From JBFHKO01 sp041595355 (GTDB lineage Bacteria > Pseudomonadota > Gammaproteobacteria > Enterobacterales > Aeromonadaceae): a stretch of DNA of 15,698 nt. The notes under the pieces were generated by a model. It saw only the letters and a program-made list of their open reading frames with translations, had not been told where the DNA came from and ran no database searches. This document shows positions 7,137 to 14,091 of this stretch, in pieces. The position numbers and the translations under genes were made by a program. Within the stretch, counting starts at the first letter, position 1. Each line of letters begins with the position of its first letter. Where the stretch lies: positions 1 through 15,698 of the forward strand of contig JBFHKO010000033.1 in assembly GCA_041595355.1 (NCBI GenBank), in the 5' to 3' direction.

Positions 7137-7156
7137 AGGCCGGGTTGCCCCGGCCT
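7137..7156 (-). terminator. Intrinsic terminator of ppc
   Basis: Thirteen bases past the ppc stop, a perfect 8-bp stem (AGGCCGGG with CCCGGCCT on the plus strand) closes a 4-base loop. Read on the minus strand it is followed by TTGTCATTT, a modest T-rich tail. Position, stem strength and tail fit a rho-independent terminator that separates ppc from ybaK. Confidence 0.8.
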
Positions 7157-7169
7157 CGTCGTTGTTGCA

Positions 7170-9803
7170 TCAACCCGTGTTGCGCATGCCGGCGGCGACG
7201 CCGGCGATGGTGACCATCAGGGCCTGGTCTATCTCGGGATGCAGCTCCTCGGGCGAGGTGCGGGAGCGGTTGAGCAGCTCCACCTGCAGCACGTTGAGCG
7301 GATCCGTGTAGGGGTTGCGCAGCTTGATGGACTCCTTGATCCAGGGCTGGTCGCTCAGCAGGTCACCCTTCTCGGGACGCAGGCTCAGCACCACATCGAT
7401 GGACTCCTGGAGCTCGCCGCGCAGCCGCTCGCCCAGCCCCCAGAGGGACTCGGGAACCAGACGGCGATCGTAGTATTCGGCCAGCCCGAGGTCGGCCTTC
7501 AGGAATACCATCTCCAGCATGTTCAGGCGGGTGCGGAAGAAGGGCCACTGGCTGCTCATTTCGGTCAGCAGTGCCTCCTTGCCGTCCTGGATGGCCTGGC
7601 GCAGCGCCACGCCGGTACCCAGCCAAGAGGGCAGCATCAGGCGGTTCTGGGTCCAGGCGAAGATCCAGGGGATGGCACGCAGGGATTCCACGCCGCCATT
7701 GGGCTTGCGCTTGGAGGGGCGGGAGCCGAGCGGCAGCTTGCCCAGCTCCATCTCGGGCGTGGCGGCACGGAAGTAGGGCACAAAGTCCGGCTCGCCACGG
7801 ATGATGCTGCGGTAGTGGGCGCAGGAGACATCGGCCAGCTGGTCCATCACCTGGCACCACTCCGGCTTCGGCTTCGGCGGTGGCAGCAGGTTGGCTTCCA
7901 GCACGGCGCTGGTGTACATCTTCAGGCTGTTGATGGCCACCTTGGGCAGACCGAACTTGAAGCGGATCATCTCGCCCTGCTCGGTGACGCGGAAGCCGCC
8001 CTTCAGGGATCCCGGCGGTTGCGACAGTATCGCTTGGTGAGCCGGACCGCCGCCGCGACCCACGGTGCCGCCGCGGCCGTGGAACAGGTTCAGCTTGATC
8101 CCCTCGCGCTCGGCGACGGAGACCAGGGCTTCCATGGCGCGGTACTGGGCCCAGTTGGCCGCGATCATGCCGGCATCCTTGGCGGAGTCGGAGTAGCCTA
8201 TCATCACGTACTGCTGGCCCTGGATGTAGTCACGGTACCAGTCCACCGACAGCAGGCGGTTGAGTACGGCTTCGGCATTCTGCAGATCGTTGTGGGTTTC
8301 GAACAGCGGCGCCACCGGCATGCGGAAGCTGCAGCCGCACTCCTTCAGCAGCAACTGCACCGCCAGCACGTCGGAGGGCTGACGGGCCATGGAGATGATG
8401 TAGATGCCGAAGGCGCTGGGTTCGGTTTCGGCGATCACCCGGCAGGTGTCGATCACCTCCTGGGAGTCGGCGCTCGGTTGCCAGACGCGGGGCAGCAGCG
8501 GCCGCTTGGAGTCCAGCTCGCGCAGCAGGAAGCTCTGCTTGGCCTCCTCATCCCACTCGGCGTAGTCGCCCAGGCCGATGAACTGGGTCAGCTCGGAGAG
8601 CACCTGACCGTGACGCTCGCCGTCCTGGCGGATGTCCAGCTTCATCAGGTGGATGCCGAAGCAGGAGAGCTTGCGCAGCACGTCCAGCAGCAGGCCGTCG
8701 GCGATGATGCTCATGCCGCCTTCGTGCAGCGAGTGGTAGCACAGCTCCAGCGGCTCGCGCAGCTGTTCGGTGCGGGTGACCAGATCGCGGGCATCGGTGT
8801 ACTGCCCCTGCAGGCGCGCGCTCAGGTTCTGCAGCGTCTCCTTCAGGGCATCGCGCAGCTCGCGCAGCAGCACCCGGTAGGGCTCGTTGCCTTCGCCGAC
8901 CCGCTCGCGCAGGCGCTCGTTGCAGTCGATCATGGAGAGTTCGGAGACCAGTTCCTGGATGTCTTTCAGGAACAGGTTGACGGCTACCCAGCGGGAGAGC
9001 ATCAGCACTTCACGGGTCACGGTGGCGGTGACGAAGGGGTTGCCATCGCGGTCGCCGCCCATCCAGGAGGCGAAGCGCACCGGGGCGGCATCAAGCGGCA
9101 GGCGCAGGCCGAAGTTTTCCTGCAGCCGCGCGTCGAGCTGACGCATGAATTCGGGTACGGCCGGCCACAGATTTTTCTCGATCATGGCAAAGCCCCACTT
9201 GGCCTCGTCGACCGGGGTCGGGCGCTGCTGGCGGATCTCGTTGGTGTGCCAGGCCTGGTTGATGAGCTGTTCGATGCGCCCGAGCAGGAAGTCGCGCTCC
9301 CGCTGGTTCAGATCCTGCAGCTCCAGCTGTTCCAGGCAGTCGTTCAGCTGCACATGCTTGTGGATCAGGGTGCGGCGGGTCACCTCGGTGGGGTGGGCGG
9401 TGAGCACCAGCTCGATGTCCAGAGCGGCCACGGCGTCCAGGATGGCGTCATCGGACAGCTGGGCGGCTTTCAGCTTCTCGAACAGCTTGTCCAGTGCATC
9501 GGCGCTCAGGTAGTCCTCGCCGTGGCGGGAGATGGTGTGGAACTGTTCGGCCACGTTGGCGAGGTTCAGAAACTGGCTGAAGGCCCGGGTCACCGGCAGC
9601 AGCTCATGATCGCTCAGGTTGTGCAGGGTATCGAGAAGGCGCTGGCGATCCTCTTCATTGCCCTGGCGCGAGGATTTCGCCAGCTGGCGAATGGTCTCGA
9701 TCTTGTCGAGAAACTCCTCGCCCAAGTGGTCCTTGATGCTCTTGCCGAGCAGTTGGCCAAGCAGGCCAACGTTGCCGCGGAGCGCCGCGTACATGTCATT
9801 CAT
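7170..9803 (-). CDS. ppc: Phosphoenolpyruvate carboxylase
   Basis: Ppc carboxylates phosphoenolpyruvate with bicarbonate to oxaloacetate, the main anaplerotic step on sugars; it acts as a cytoplasmic tetramer. The 877-residue product matches E. coli Ppc (883) end to end. Visible hallmarks are the catalytic histidine His137 in VLTAHPTEVTRRT, SWMGGDRDGNP, the YSDSAKDAG lysine region, the glycine loop FHGRGGTVGRGGGPAH (around residues 575-590), GSRPSKRKPNGGVESLRAI, and the conserved C-terminal RNTG, the end of which helps bind the inhibitor aspartate. I chose the ATG at 9803 (MNDMYAALRGNVG), which matches the family start and has AAGGA seven bases upstream; a longer reading from 9869 has no support. 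It lies between argE and ybaK. The ppc-argE adjacency is also found in E. coli. Confidence 0.98.
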   Translation of the reverse strand: MNDMYAALRGNVGLLGQLLGKSIKDHLGEEFLDKIETIRQLAKSSRQGNEEDRQRLLDTLHNLSDHELLPVTRAFSQFLNLANVAEQFHTISRHGEDYLSADALDKLFEKLKAAQLSDDAILDAVAALDIELVLTAHPTEVTRRTLIHKHVQLNDCLEQLELQDLNQRERDFLLGRIEQLINQAWHTNEIRQQRPTPVDEAKWGFAMIEKNLWPAVPEFMRQLDARLQENFGLRLPLDAAPVRFASWMGGDRDGNPFVTATVTREVLMLSRWVAVNLFLKDIQELVSELSMIDCNERLRERVGEGNEPYRVLLRELRDALKETLQNLSARLQGQYTDARDLVTRTEQLREPLELCYHSLHEGGMSIIADGLLLDVLRKLSCFGIHLMKLDIRQDGERHGQVLSELTQFIGLGDYAEWDEEAKQSFLLRELDSKRPLLPRVWQPSADSQEVIDTCRVIAETEPSAFGIYIISMARQPSDVLAVQLLLKECGCSFRMPVAPLFETHNDLQNAEAVLNRLLSVDWYRDYIQGQQYVMIGYSDSAKDAGMIAANWAQYRAMEALVSVAEREGIKLNLFHGRGGTVGRGGGPAHQAILSQPPGSLKGGFRVTEQGEMIRFKFGLPKVAINSLKMYTSAVLEANLLPPPKPKPEWCQVMDQLADVSCAHYRSIIRGEPDFVPYFRAATPEMELGKLPLGSRPSKRKPNGGVESLRAIPWIFAWTQNRLMLPSWLGTGVALRQAIQDGKEALLTEMSSQWPFFRTRLNMLEMVFLKADLGLAEYYDRRLVPESLWGLGERLRGELQESIDVVLSLRPEKGDLLSDQPWIKESIKLRNPYTDPLNVLQVELLNRSRTSPEELHPEIDQALMVTIAGVAAGMRNTG

Positions 9804-9867
9804 ATTACGTCCTTCTCTGGGGAGTGTGAGGTCCTGCTGCAAATGCCCCTCGCGCATAAGGCTACAC

Positions 9868-9897
9868 AATCTAGCTGCATACCCTTAGCAAGGTCAA
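9868..9897 (-). promoter_or_regulatory. Predicted ppc promoter
   Basis: On the minus strand TTGACC (9892-9897, five of six) is followed after 18 bp by TAGATT (9868-9873, four of six). This gives a leader of about 60 bases before the ppc ATG. It lies in the 145-bp argE-ppc gap, which is distinctly richer in A and T than the flanking genes. A run of seven A on the minus strand (9931-9937) lies about 35 bases upstream of the -35, somewhat further than a usual UP element. Confidence 0.55.
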
Positions 9898-9948
9898 ATA
9901 GTGAACCCGTAGAAACTGCAGATTTATGCGTTTTTTTGTTGGTCTGAT

Positions 9949-11094
9949 TCACAGGCAGAAACGGCGGATCAAGTGTTGCAATACTTCGCGGGTCGGGGTC
10001 ACGAACGACAAGTCCAGGTATTCATCCGGCTGGTGAGCCTGGGCGATGTGGCCCGGACCCAGCACCAGGGTGTCGCAGCCCAGCTGCTGGATGAAGGGCG
10101 CCTCGGTGCAGTAGTTGACCGCGGTCGCCGGCAGGCCGGTGGCCTGTTCCGCCTCGCCGATGAGGGGCGATTCCTGGCGGCAGGCGTAGGGCGGGATCGG
10201 ATCGTGCAGGTGGGTGATGGTCAGGCAGCCGGGATGCCCCTGTTCGATGCCATGCAGATGGCGCTGCAGATCGGCCATCAGCTCCTCGGGGGTGACACCG
10301 GGAATGGGGCGCATGTCCAGGTGCAGCTCGCAGCAGCCGCAGATGCGGTTCGGACTGTCGCCGCCGTGGATGGCACCGAAGTTGAGGGTGGGCTGGGGCA
10401 CATGGAAGTGGCCGTCGCGGTATTTCTCTTTCAGTTCCTGCTGCAGCGCCAGCAGGCGCCCCAGTACCTGGTGCATGATCTCGATGGCGTTGACGCCATT
10501 GGCCGGATCCGAGCTGTGACCACTGCGGCCGGTGACCCGTATCGACTCCGACATGTGTCCCTTGTGCATGACCACGGGGGTGAGGCCGGTGGGCTCGCCG
10601 ATGACCGCGTAGTCGGGACGGATGGCCTGAGCGGTGGCAATGGCCCGGGCACCGGCCATGGTGGTCTCTTCGTCGGCGGTGGCCAGGATGCGCAGCGGCT
10701 GCTTGAGGGTCTTGAGATCGATCTCCTTCAGCGCCTCGACAATAAAGGCAAAGAAGCCCTTCATGTCGATGGTGCCGAGGCCATAGAGGCGATCGCCCTC
10801 CAGGGTCGCCTTGAAGGGATCCTTGGTCCAGCGGCCGGCATCATAGGGCACCGTATCCGTGTGTCCCGCCAGCAACAGGCCGCCGGGGCCCTCGCCGCTG
10901 GAGGCGATCAGGTTGAATTTGCCCGGTAGCCCGGGGACGGGCGTGATCTCGGTACGCATGCCCAGTTGCGTGAACCAGTCGGCCAGCAGCTGGATGACGG
11001 GGCCATTGCTCTGGTCCCAGTGGGGATCGGTGCTGCTGATGGACGGGATGGCGATGATATCCCGGTACATCTGAAAAAACTCAAGATTTGCCAT
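9949..11094 (-). CDS. argE: Acetylornithine deacetylase ArgE
   Basis: ArgE hydrolyses N-acetylornithine to ornithine and acetate, the linear-pathway step of arginine synthesis in enterobacteria and relatives. The 381-residue product is an M20-family zinc hydrolase with ligands and catalytic residues in place: His78 and Asp80 in LAGHTDTVP, Asp110 in GTIDMKG, Glu142/Glu143 in ADEETTMAGAR, Glu167 in GEPTG, and His354 in AQAHQPDEY. The dimerisation domain carries SGHSSDPANGVNAIE and NRICGCCELHLDMRP. These match E. coli ArgE (383) closely rather than DapE. The ATG at 11094 follows AAGGAGG by four bases; an earlier ATG five codons upstream would start inside that site's leader and is rejected. It diverges from argC. 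No clear terminator follows it. Confidence 0.97.
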   Translation of the reverse strand: MANLEFFQMYRDIIAIPSISSTDPHWDQSNGPVIQLLADWFTQLGMRTEITPVPGLPGKFNLIASSGEGPGGLLLAGHTDTVPYDAGRWTKDPFKATLEGDRLYGLGTIDMKGFFAFIVEALKEIDLKTLKQPLRILATADEETTMAGARAIATAQAIRPDYAVIGEPTGLTPVVMHKGHMSESIRVTGRSGHSSDPANGVNAIEIMHQVLGRLLALQQELKEKYRDGHFHVPQPTLNFGAIHGGDSPNRICGCCELHLDMRPIPGVTPEELMADLQRHLHGIEQGHPGCLTITHLHDPIPPYACRQESPLIGEAEQATGLPATAVNYCTEAPFIQQLGCDTLVLGPGHIAQAHQPDEYLDLSFVTPTREVLQHLIRRFCL

Positions 11095-11129
11095 ACATCC
11101 TCCTTGCACCCCACATGCTAATCTGATAA

Positions 11130-11172
11130 ATAATAGAAATGCAAATTCATTGCATAAATATATTGGTTGAGC
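11130..11172. promoter_or_regulatory. Likely ArgR operator and argE promoter region
   Basis: In an AT-rich patch, 11134-11151 matches the ARG box pattern (TnTGAATwwwwATTCAnw) at about 14 of 18 positions, read in either direction. It overlaps a second partial box (11149-11166) carrying the half site TTGCATAAAT. A perfect dyad, ATGCAA-ATTCA-TTGCAT, spans 11139-11155. A TATTAT hexamer on the minus strand (11130-11135) could be the argE -10, and TATATT on the plus strand (11159-11164) a -10 toward argC; neither has a good -35. ArgR binding here would cover both. Confidence 0.55.
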
Positions 11173-11207
11173 CCATCGAGATAGGGGCGCGGGTTAGTTG
11201 TAAGGCA

Positions 11208-11303
11208 ATGCTGTCGTTCTGTCACTTCCTTTCCTTTTCGACACGAATCCCTGCTTGTACCCTGCCGTGTGAACGGCGGGGGAGCCCCACCCATCTATCC
11301 TGA
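11208..11303 (+). other. Possible 31-codon leader ORF before argC
   Basis: An ATG at 11208 opens a 31-codon frame ending in TGA at 11301-11303, inside the argE-argC gap. It encodes a Ser/Cys-rich peptide with an Arg codon at position 13 and two adjacent CGG Arg codons at 23-24, which lie in the 3' arm of the hairpin at 11261-11280. An AAGG is only two bases before the ATG, too close for good initiation. I recognise no relative. It may well be chance; it is listed because Arg codons placed in a hairpin upstream of an arginine operon would suit a leader-peptide mechanism. Confidence 0.2.
11261..11280 (+). other. Strong hairpin with GNRA-type loop upstream of argC
   Basis: CCTGCCGT (11261-11268) pairs with ACGGCGGG (11273-11280), giving an 8-bp stem with one G-T pair, around a GTGA tetraloop, which as RNA is a stabilising GNRA loop. 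No T run follows (GGAGCCCC comes next), so it is not an ordinary terminator. If argC transcription starts near the ArgR operator, it lies in the argC leader about 65 bases before the start codon; if it starts near 11316, the hairpin is upstream of the promoter and has no RNA role. Confidence 0.5.
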
Positions 11304-11309
11304 TATACA
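11301..11309 (+). promoter_or_regulatory. Possible extended -10 promoter of argC
   Basis: TGATATACA has the TGn extension followed by TATACA (four of six). It would start transcription near 11316, giving a 30-base leader before argC. No -35 hexamer is recognisable 16-18 bp upstream. It competes with the alternative start near the ArgR operator, and the sequence alone does not decide between them. Confidence 0.35.
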
Positions 11310-11345
11310 CTAGCTCTCTTTACTACCGATCATAGGACCTGTTGC

Positions 11346-12353
11346 ATGCTTAAAGTTGTCATCATTGGAGCCAGCGGTTACGCCGGCGCCGAACTGGCCG
11401 CTCTGGTTCAGGGGCATCCTCATCTCGAACTCAAAGGCCTGTACGTCTCGGCGGGCAGCCAGGATGCCAACAAGCCCTTCTCGGCCCTGCATCCCCAGTT
11501 CCTGGGCCTGGTCGATCTGCCGGTGCGCCCGCTGGATGAAACCGGCATGGCCGAGGCGATGAATGGCGCCGATCTGGTGTGCCTGGCCACCGCCCATGAG
11601 GTCAGCATGAAGCTGGCGCCCCAGTTCCTGGCGGCCGGCATCAAGGTGTTCGACCTCTCCGGAGCCTTCCGCGTTCAGCAGGAGGGCTTCTATGACCAGT
11701 ACTACGGCTTCACCCACGAGGAGCCGGAGTGGTTGCAGAAGGCGGTCTACGGCCTGGCGGAGTGGAATGCCGCCGCCATTGCCAAGGCCGACCTGGTGGC
11801 CGTGGCCGGCTGCTACCCCACTGCCTCGCTGCTGGCGCTCAAGCCGCTGATGGCGGCGGGCCTCATCCAGGCCGGCAGCACCCCCATCATCAGTGCGGTG
11901 TCGGGCGTCTCCGGGGCCGGCCGCAAGGCCGCCGTCGGCACCAGCTTCTGCGAGGTGAGCCTCAGCCCTTATGGGGTGTTCAATCACCGCCATCAGCCGG
12001 AGATCAGCCACCACCTGGGCGGCAAGGTGCTCTTCCAGCCGCACTTGGGCAACTTCGTGCGCGGCATACTGGCGACCATCTACGTGCAGCTGGCCGAAGG
12101 TGTCACCGCCGAGCAGGTCGATGCCGCCTACGCGGCCGTCTATGCCGAGCAGCCCCTGGTACGCTTGAGCGCCCAGTGGCCCTCCATCCGTGGCGTGGCC
12201 AACCGGCCGTTCTGCGATCTGCACTGGCAGGTACAGGATGGGCAGCTCATCGTGGTCTCGGCCATCGACAACCTGCTCAAGGGGGCCTCCTCCCAGGCCA
12301 TGCAGTGCATCAACATTCGTTACGGTTTTGAACAGACCAGCGGCTTGGTCTGA
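11346..12353 (+). CDS. argC: N-acetyl-gamma-glutamyl-phosphate reductase ArgC
   Basis: ArgC reduces N-acetylglutamyl phosphate to the semialdehyde with NADPH, the third step of arginine synthesis. The 335-residue product begins with the nucleotide-binding loop IIGASGYAGAEL (6-17). The catalytic cysteine is Cys156 in VAVAGCYPTAS, and SAVSGVSGAGRKA, the SPYGVFNHRHQPEI segment (the conserved His region), GNFVRGILATIYV and the C-terminal DNLLKGASSQAMQ follow. All match the E. coli-type (type 1) enzyme of 334 residues. AGGA lies eight bases before the ATG. It is the first gene of argCBFGH; argB follows after 16 bp. Confidence 0.97.
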   Translation: MLKVVIIGASGYAGAELAALVQGHPHLELKGLYVSAGSQDANKPFSALHPQFLGLVDLPVRPLDETGMAEAMNGADLVCLATAHEVSMKLAPQFLAAGIKVFDLSGAFRVQQEGFYDQYYGFTHEEPEWLQKAVYGLAEWNAAAIAKADLVAVAGCYPTASLLALKPLMAAGLIQAGSTPIISAVSGVSGAGRKAAVGTSFCEVSLSPYGVFNHRHQPEISHHLGGKVLFQPHLGNFVRGILATIYVQLAEGVTAEQVDAAYAAVYAEQPLVRLSAQWPSIRGVANRPFCDLHWQVQDGQLIVVSAIDNLLKGASSQAMQCINIRYGFEQTSGLV

Positions 12354-12369
12354 CGGAGAGTTAAAATTC

Positions 12370-13149
12370 ATGGCTAACAATACCCTGATCGTCAAACTGG
12401 GCGGTACCTTGCTGGAAAGCGATGAGGCGCTGACCGCGCTGTTCGACGGCCTGCAGCTGTTCCTGACCCAACAGCAGCGGCCGCTGGTGCTGGTGCATGG
12501 CGGCGGCTGCCTGGTGGATGATCTGCTGAAGGGGCTGGGCCTGCACAGCGCCAAGAAAAATGGCCTGCGGGTCACCCCGTTCGAGCATATCCCCCTCATC
12601 ACCGGCGCCCTGGCCGGGACCGCCAACAAGCAGATGATGGCCAAGGCCATCCAGCACGATCTGCAGCCGGTGGGCTTCTGCCTGGCCGATGGCGGCCTGT
12701 GCAAGGTCACGCAGCTGGATCCGGATCTGGGCGCCGTCGGTGCCTGTGAGCCGGGCGACGGCCGCCTGCTGCAGGCGGTGCTGGACATGGGGCTGCTGCC
12801 GGTCATCAGCTCCATCGGCATCAGTGCCAAGGGTGAACTGATGAATGTCAACGCCGACCAGGCCGCCACCGCCATCGCCGAGGTGCTGGGCGCGGATCTG
12901 GTCATGCTCTCCGATGTCAGCGGCATCCTGGATGGCGAGGGCAAGCTGATCCCCGAAATGAATGCGGCCCTGGCCCAGGAGCTCATCGCCAGCGGCGTGA
13001 TCTCCGGTGGCATGGAGGTCAAGGTCAAGGCGGCACTGCACGCGGCCCAGATACTGCAAAAACCGATAGCCGTCGCCAGCTGGCGCTACCCCGAGCAGCT
13101 GCTCGCGCTGCTCAGCGGGGGGGCCGTCGGCACCCGGGTTTTGGCCTAA
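12370..13149 (+). CDS. argB: Acetylglutamate kinase ArgB
   Basis: ArgB phosphorylates N-acetylglutamate with ATP, the second step of arginine synthesis. The 259-residue product matches E. coli ArgB (258). It is an amino-acid kinase with the N-terminal VKLGG containing Lys9, LVHGGG, the substrate region KKNGLRVT, ITGALAGTANKQ, the NVNADQAATAIAE strand-helix, LSDVSGIL, and VISGGMEVKVKAAL with the ATP-contacting lysines. It is the short, E. coli-like form without the N-terminal extension linked to arginine feedback inhibition in other bacteria, so feedback control would fall on ArgA, which is not seen in the window. The frame is open upstream, but GGAGAG at 12355-12360 and the family start fix the ATG at 12370. 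Confidence 0.97.
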   Translation: MANNTLIVKLGGTLLESDEALTALFDGLQLFLTQQQRPLVLVHGGGCLVDDLLKGLGLHSAKKNGLRVTPFEHIPLITGALAGTANKQMMAKAIQHDLQPVGFCLADGGLCKVTQLDPDLGAVGACEPGDGRLLQAVLDMGLLPVISSIGISAKGELMNVNADQAATAIAEVLGADLVMLSDVSGILDGEGKLIPEMNAALAQELIASGVISGGMEVKVKAALHAAQILQKPIAVASWRYPEQLLALLSGGAVGTRVLA

Positions 13150-13173
13150 GACAATAACGATAGGAGAGAGGGC

Positions 13174-14091
13174 ATGCGTCACCTGTTAACGACCACGGAA
13201 TTCAACAAAAGCGAACTGGAGGGGCTCATCGCCCTGGGGCGCGACATCAAGGCTAAACCGGAGGCATTTCGCCACAGCCTGGCCGGCAAGAGCATCGTTA
13301 CCCTGTTCGAGAAGCCGTCCCTGCGTACACGGGTGACCTTTGACATCGGGATCCATCGTCTCGGTGGCCATGCCGTCTATCTGGATCAGCAAAACGGCGC
13401 CATCGGCAAGCGGGAATCGGTGAAGGACTTTGCCGCCAACCTGTCACGCTGGTGCGAGGGCATAGTGGCGCGGGTGTTCGATCACCAGACCCTGGTGCAG
13501 CTGCGCGAGCATGCCAGCGTGCCGGTCGTCAATTCCCTGTGCAACCTGTACCATCCCTGCCAGGCGCTGGCCGACTTCATGACCATCGCCGAACATTACG
13601 ACGATCTGGCCAAGGTCAAGCTGGCCTACCTGGGTGATGGCAACAACGTGGCCCACTCGCTGCTGCTCACCGGTGCCATACTGGGTACCGATGTAACCAT
13701 AGTGGCCCCCAGGGGCAATGGCCCCGATGCCCAGATTTTCAACGAGGCGGCGGCCCTGGCGGCCAAGAGTGGCGCCCGGCTGACCGTGACCGACCGGGTC
13801 GAGGATATCCGCGGCTTTGACGTGGCCTATACCGATACCTGGGTCTCCATGGGTGACAACACCCCCATGGAGGCGGTAAAAGACAAGTTCATGCCCTACC
13901 AGATCAACCAGGCCCTGCTCGACAACACCGGTATCCGCCATGTGCTGCATTGCCAGCCGGCCCACCGGGAGCTGGAAATCACGTCGCAGGTCATGGATGG
14001 TCCGGCTTCCCTCATCCTGGATGAGGCGGAAAACCGCATGCACATACAGAACGCCATCCTGCATACACTGATCAACCAAGGAGACAACTAA
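13174..14091 (+). CDS. argF: Ornithine carbamoyltransferase ArgF
   Basis: ArgF makes citrulline from ornithine and carbamoyl phosphate. The 305-residue product has the expected layout: carbamoyl-phosphate loop FEKPSLRTR (45-53), LGGHAVYLDQQNGAIGKRE (64-81), HPCQALADF (127-135), LGDGNNVAHS (153-162), and the ornithine-specific DTWVSMGDNTP (221-231). These mark it as an ornithine enzyme rather than aspartate or N-acetylornithine carbamoyltransferase. The short length and SLRTR instead of STRTR fit the branch found in argCBFGH operons. Two sites are odd. The near-universal HCLP motif reads HCQP (259-262), a CTG-to-CAG type change, and the usual N-x-L-T-D before HPCQ reads NSLCN. Everything else is intact, so I call it functional but unusual. 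AGGAGAGAG precedes the ATG. The stop overlaps the argG start by one base. Confidence 0.94.
   Translation: MRHLLTTTEFNKSELEGLIALGRDIKAKPEAFRHSLAGKSIVTLFEKPSLRTRVTFDIGIHRLGGHAVYLDQQNGAIGKRESVKDFAANLSRWCEGIVARVFDHQTLVQLREHASVPVVNSLCNLYHPCQALADFMTIAEHYDDLAKVKLAYLGDGNNVAHSLLLTGAILGTDVTIVAPRGNGPDAQIFNEAAALAAKSGARLTVTDRVEDIRGFDVAYTDTWVSMGDNTPMEAVKDKFMPYQINQALLDNTGIRHVLHCQPAHRELEITSQVMDGPASLILDEAENRMHIQNAILHTLINQGDN

Noticed and set aside
7050..9947. A 965-codon open frame on the plus strand opposite ppc
   Set aside because: It mirrors the fully conserved ppc gene. Its product is rich in Gln, His, Leu, Gly and Val as expected from antisense of GC-rich codons, and no domain is recognisable. Open antisense frames of this kind are common when third positions are nearly all G or C.
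12190..12369. N-terminal extension of ArgB into argC
   Set aside because: The frame is open by chance over the argC 3' end; the ribosome binding site at 12355-12360 and family length fix the start at 12370.
11310..13028. A 572-codon open frame on the minus strand across argC and argB
   Set aside because: It spans two well-supported genes and their junction, shows no recognisable domain, and fits the same antisense codon-bias artefact.
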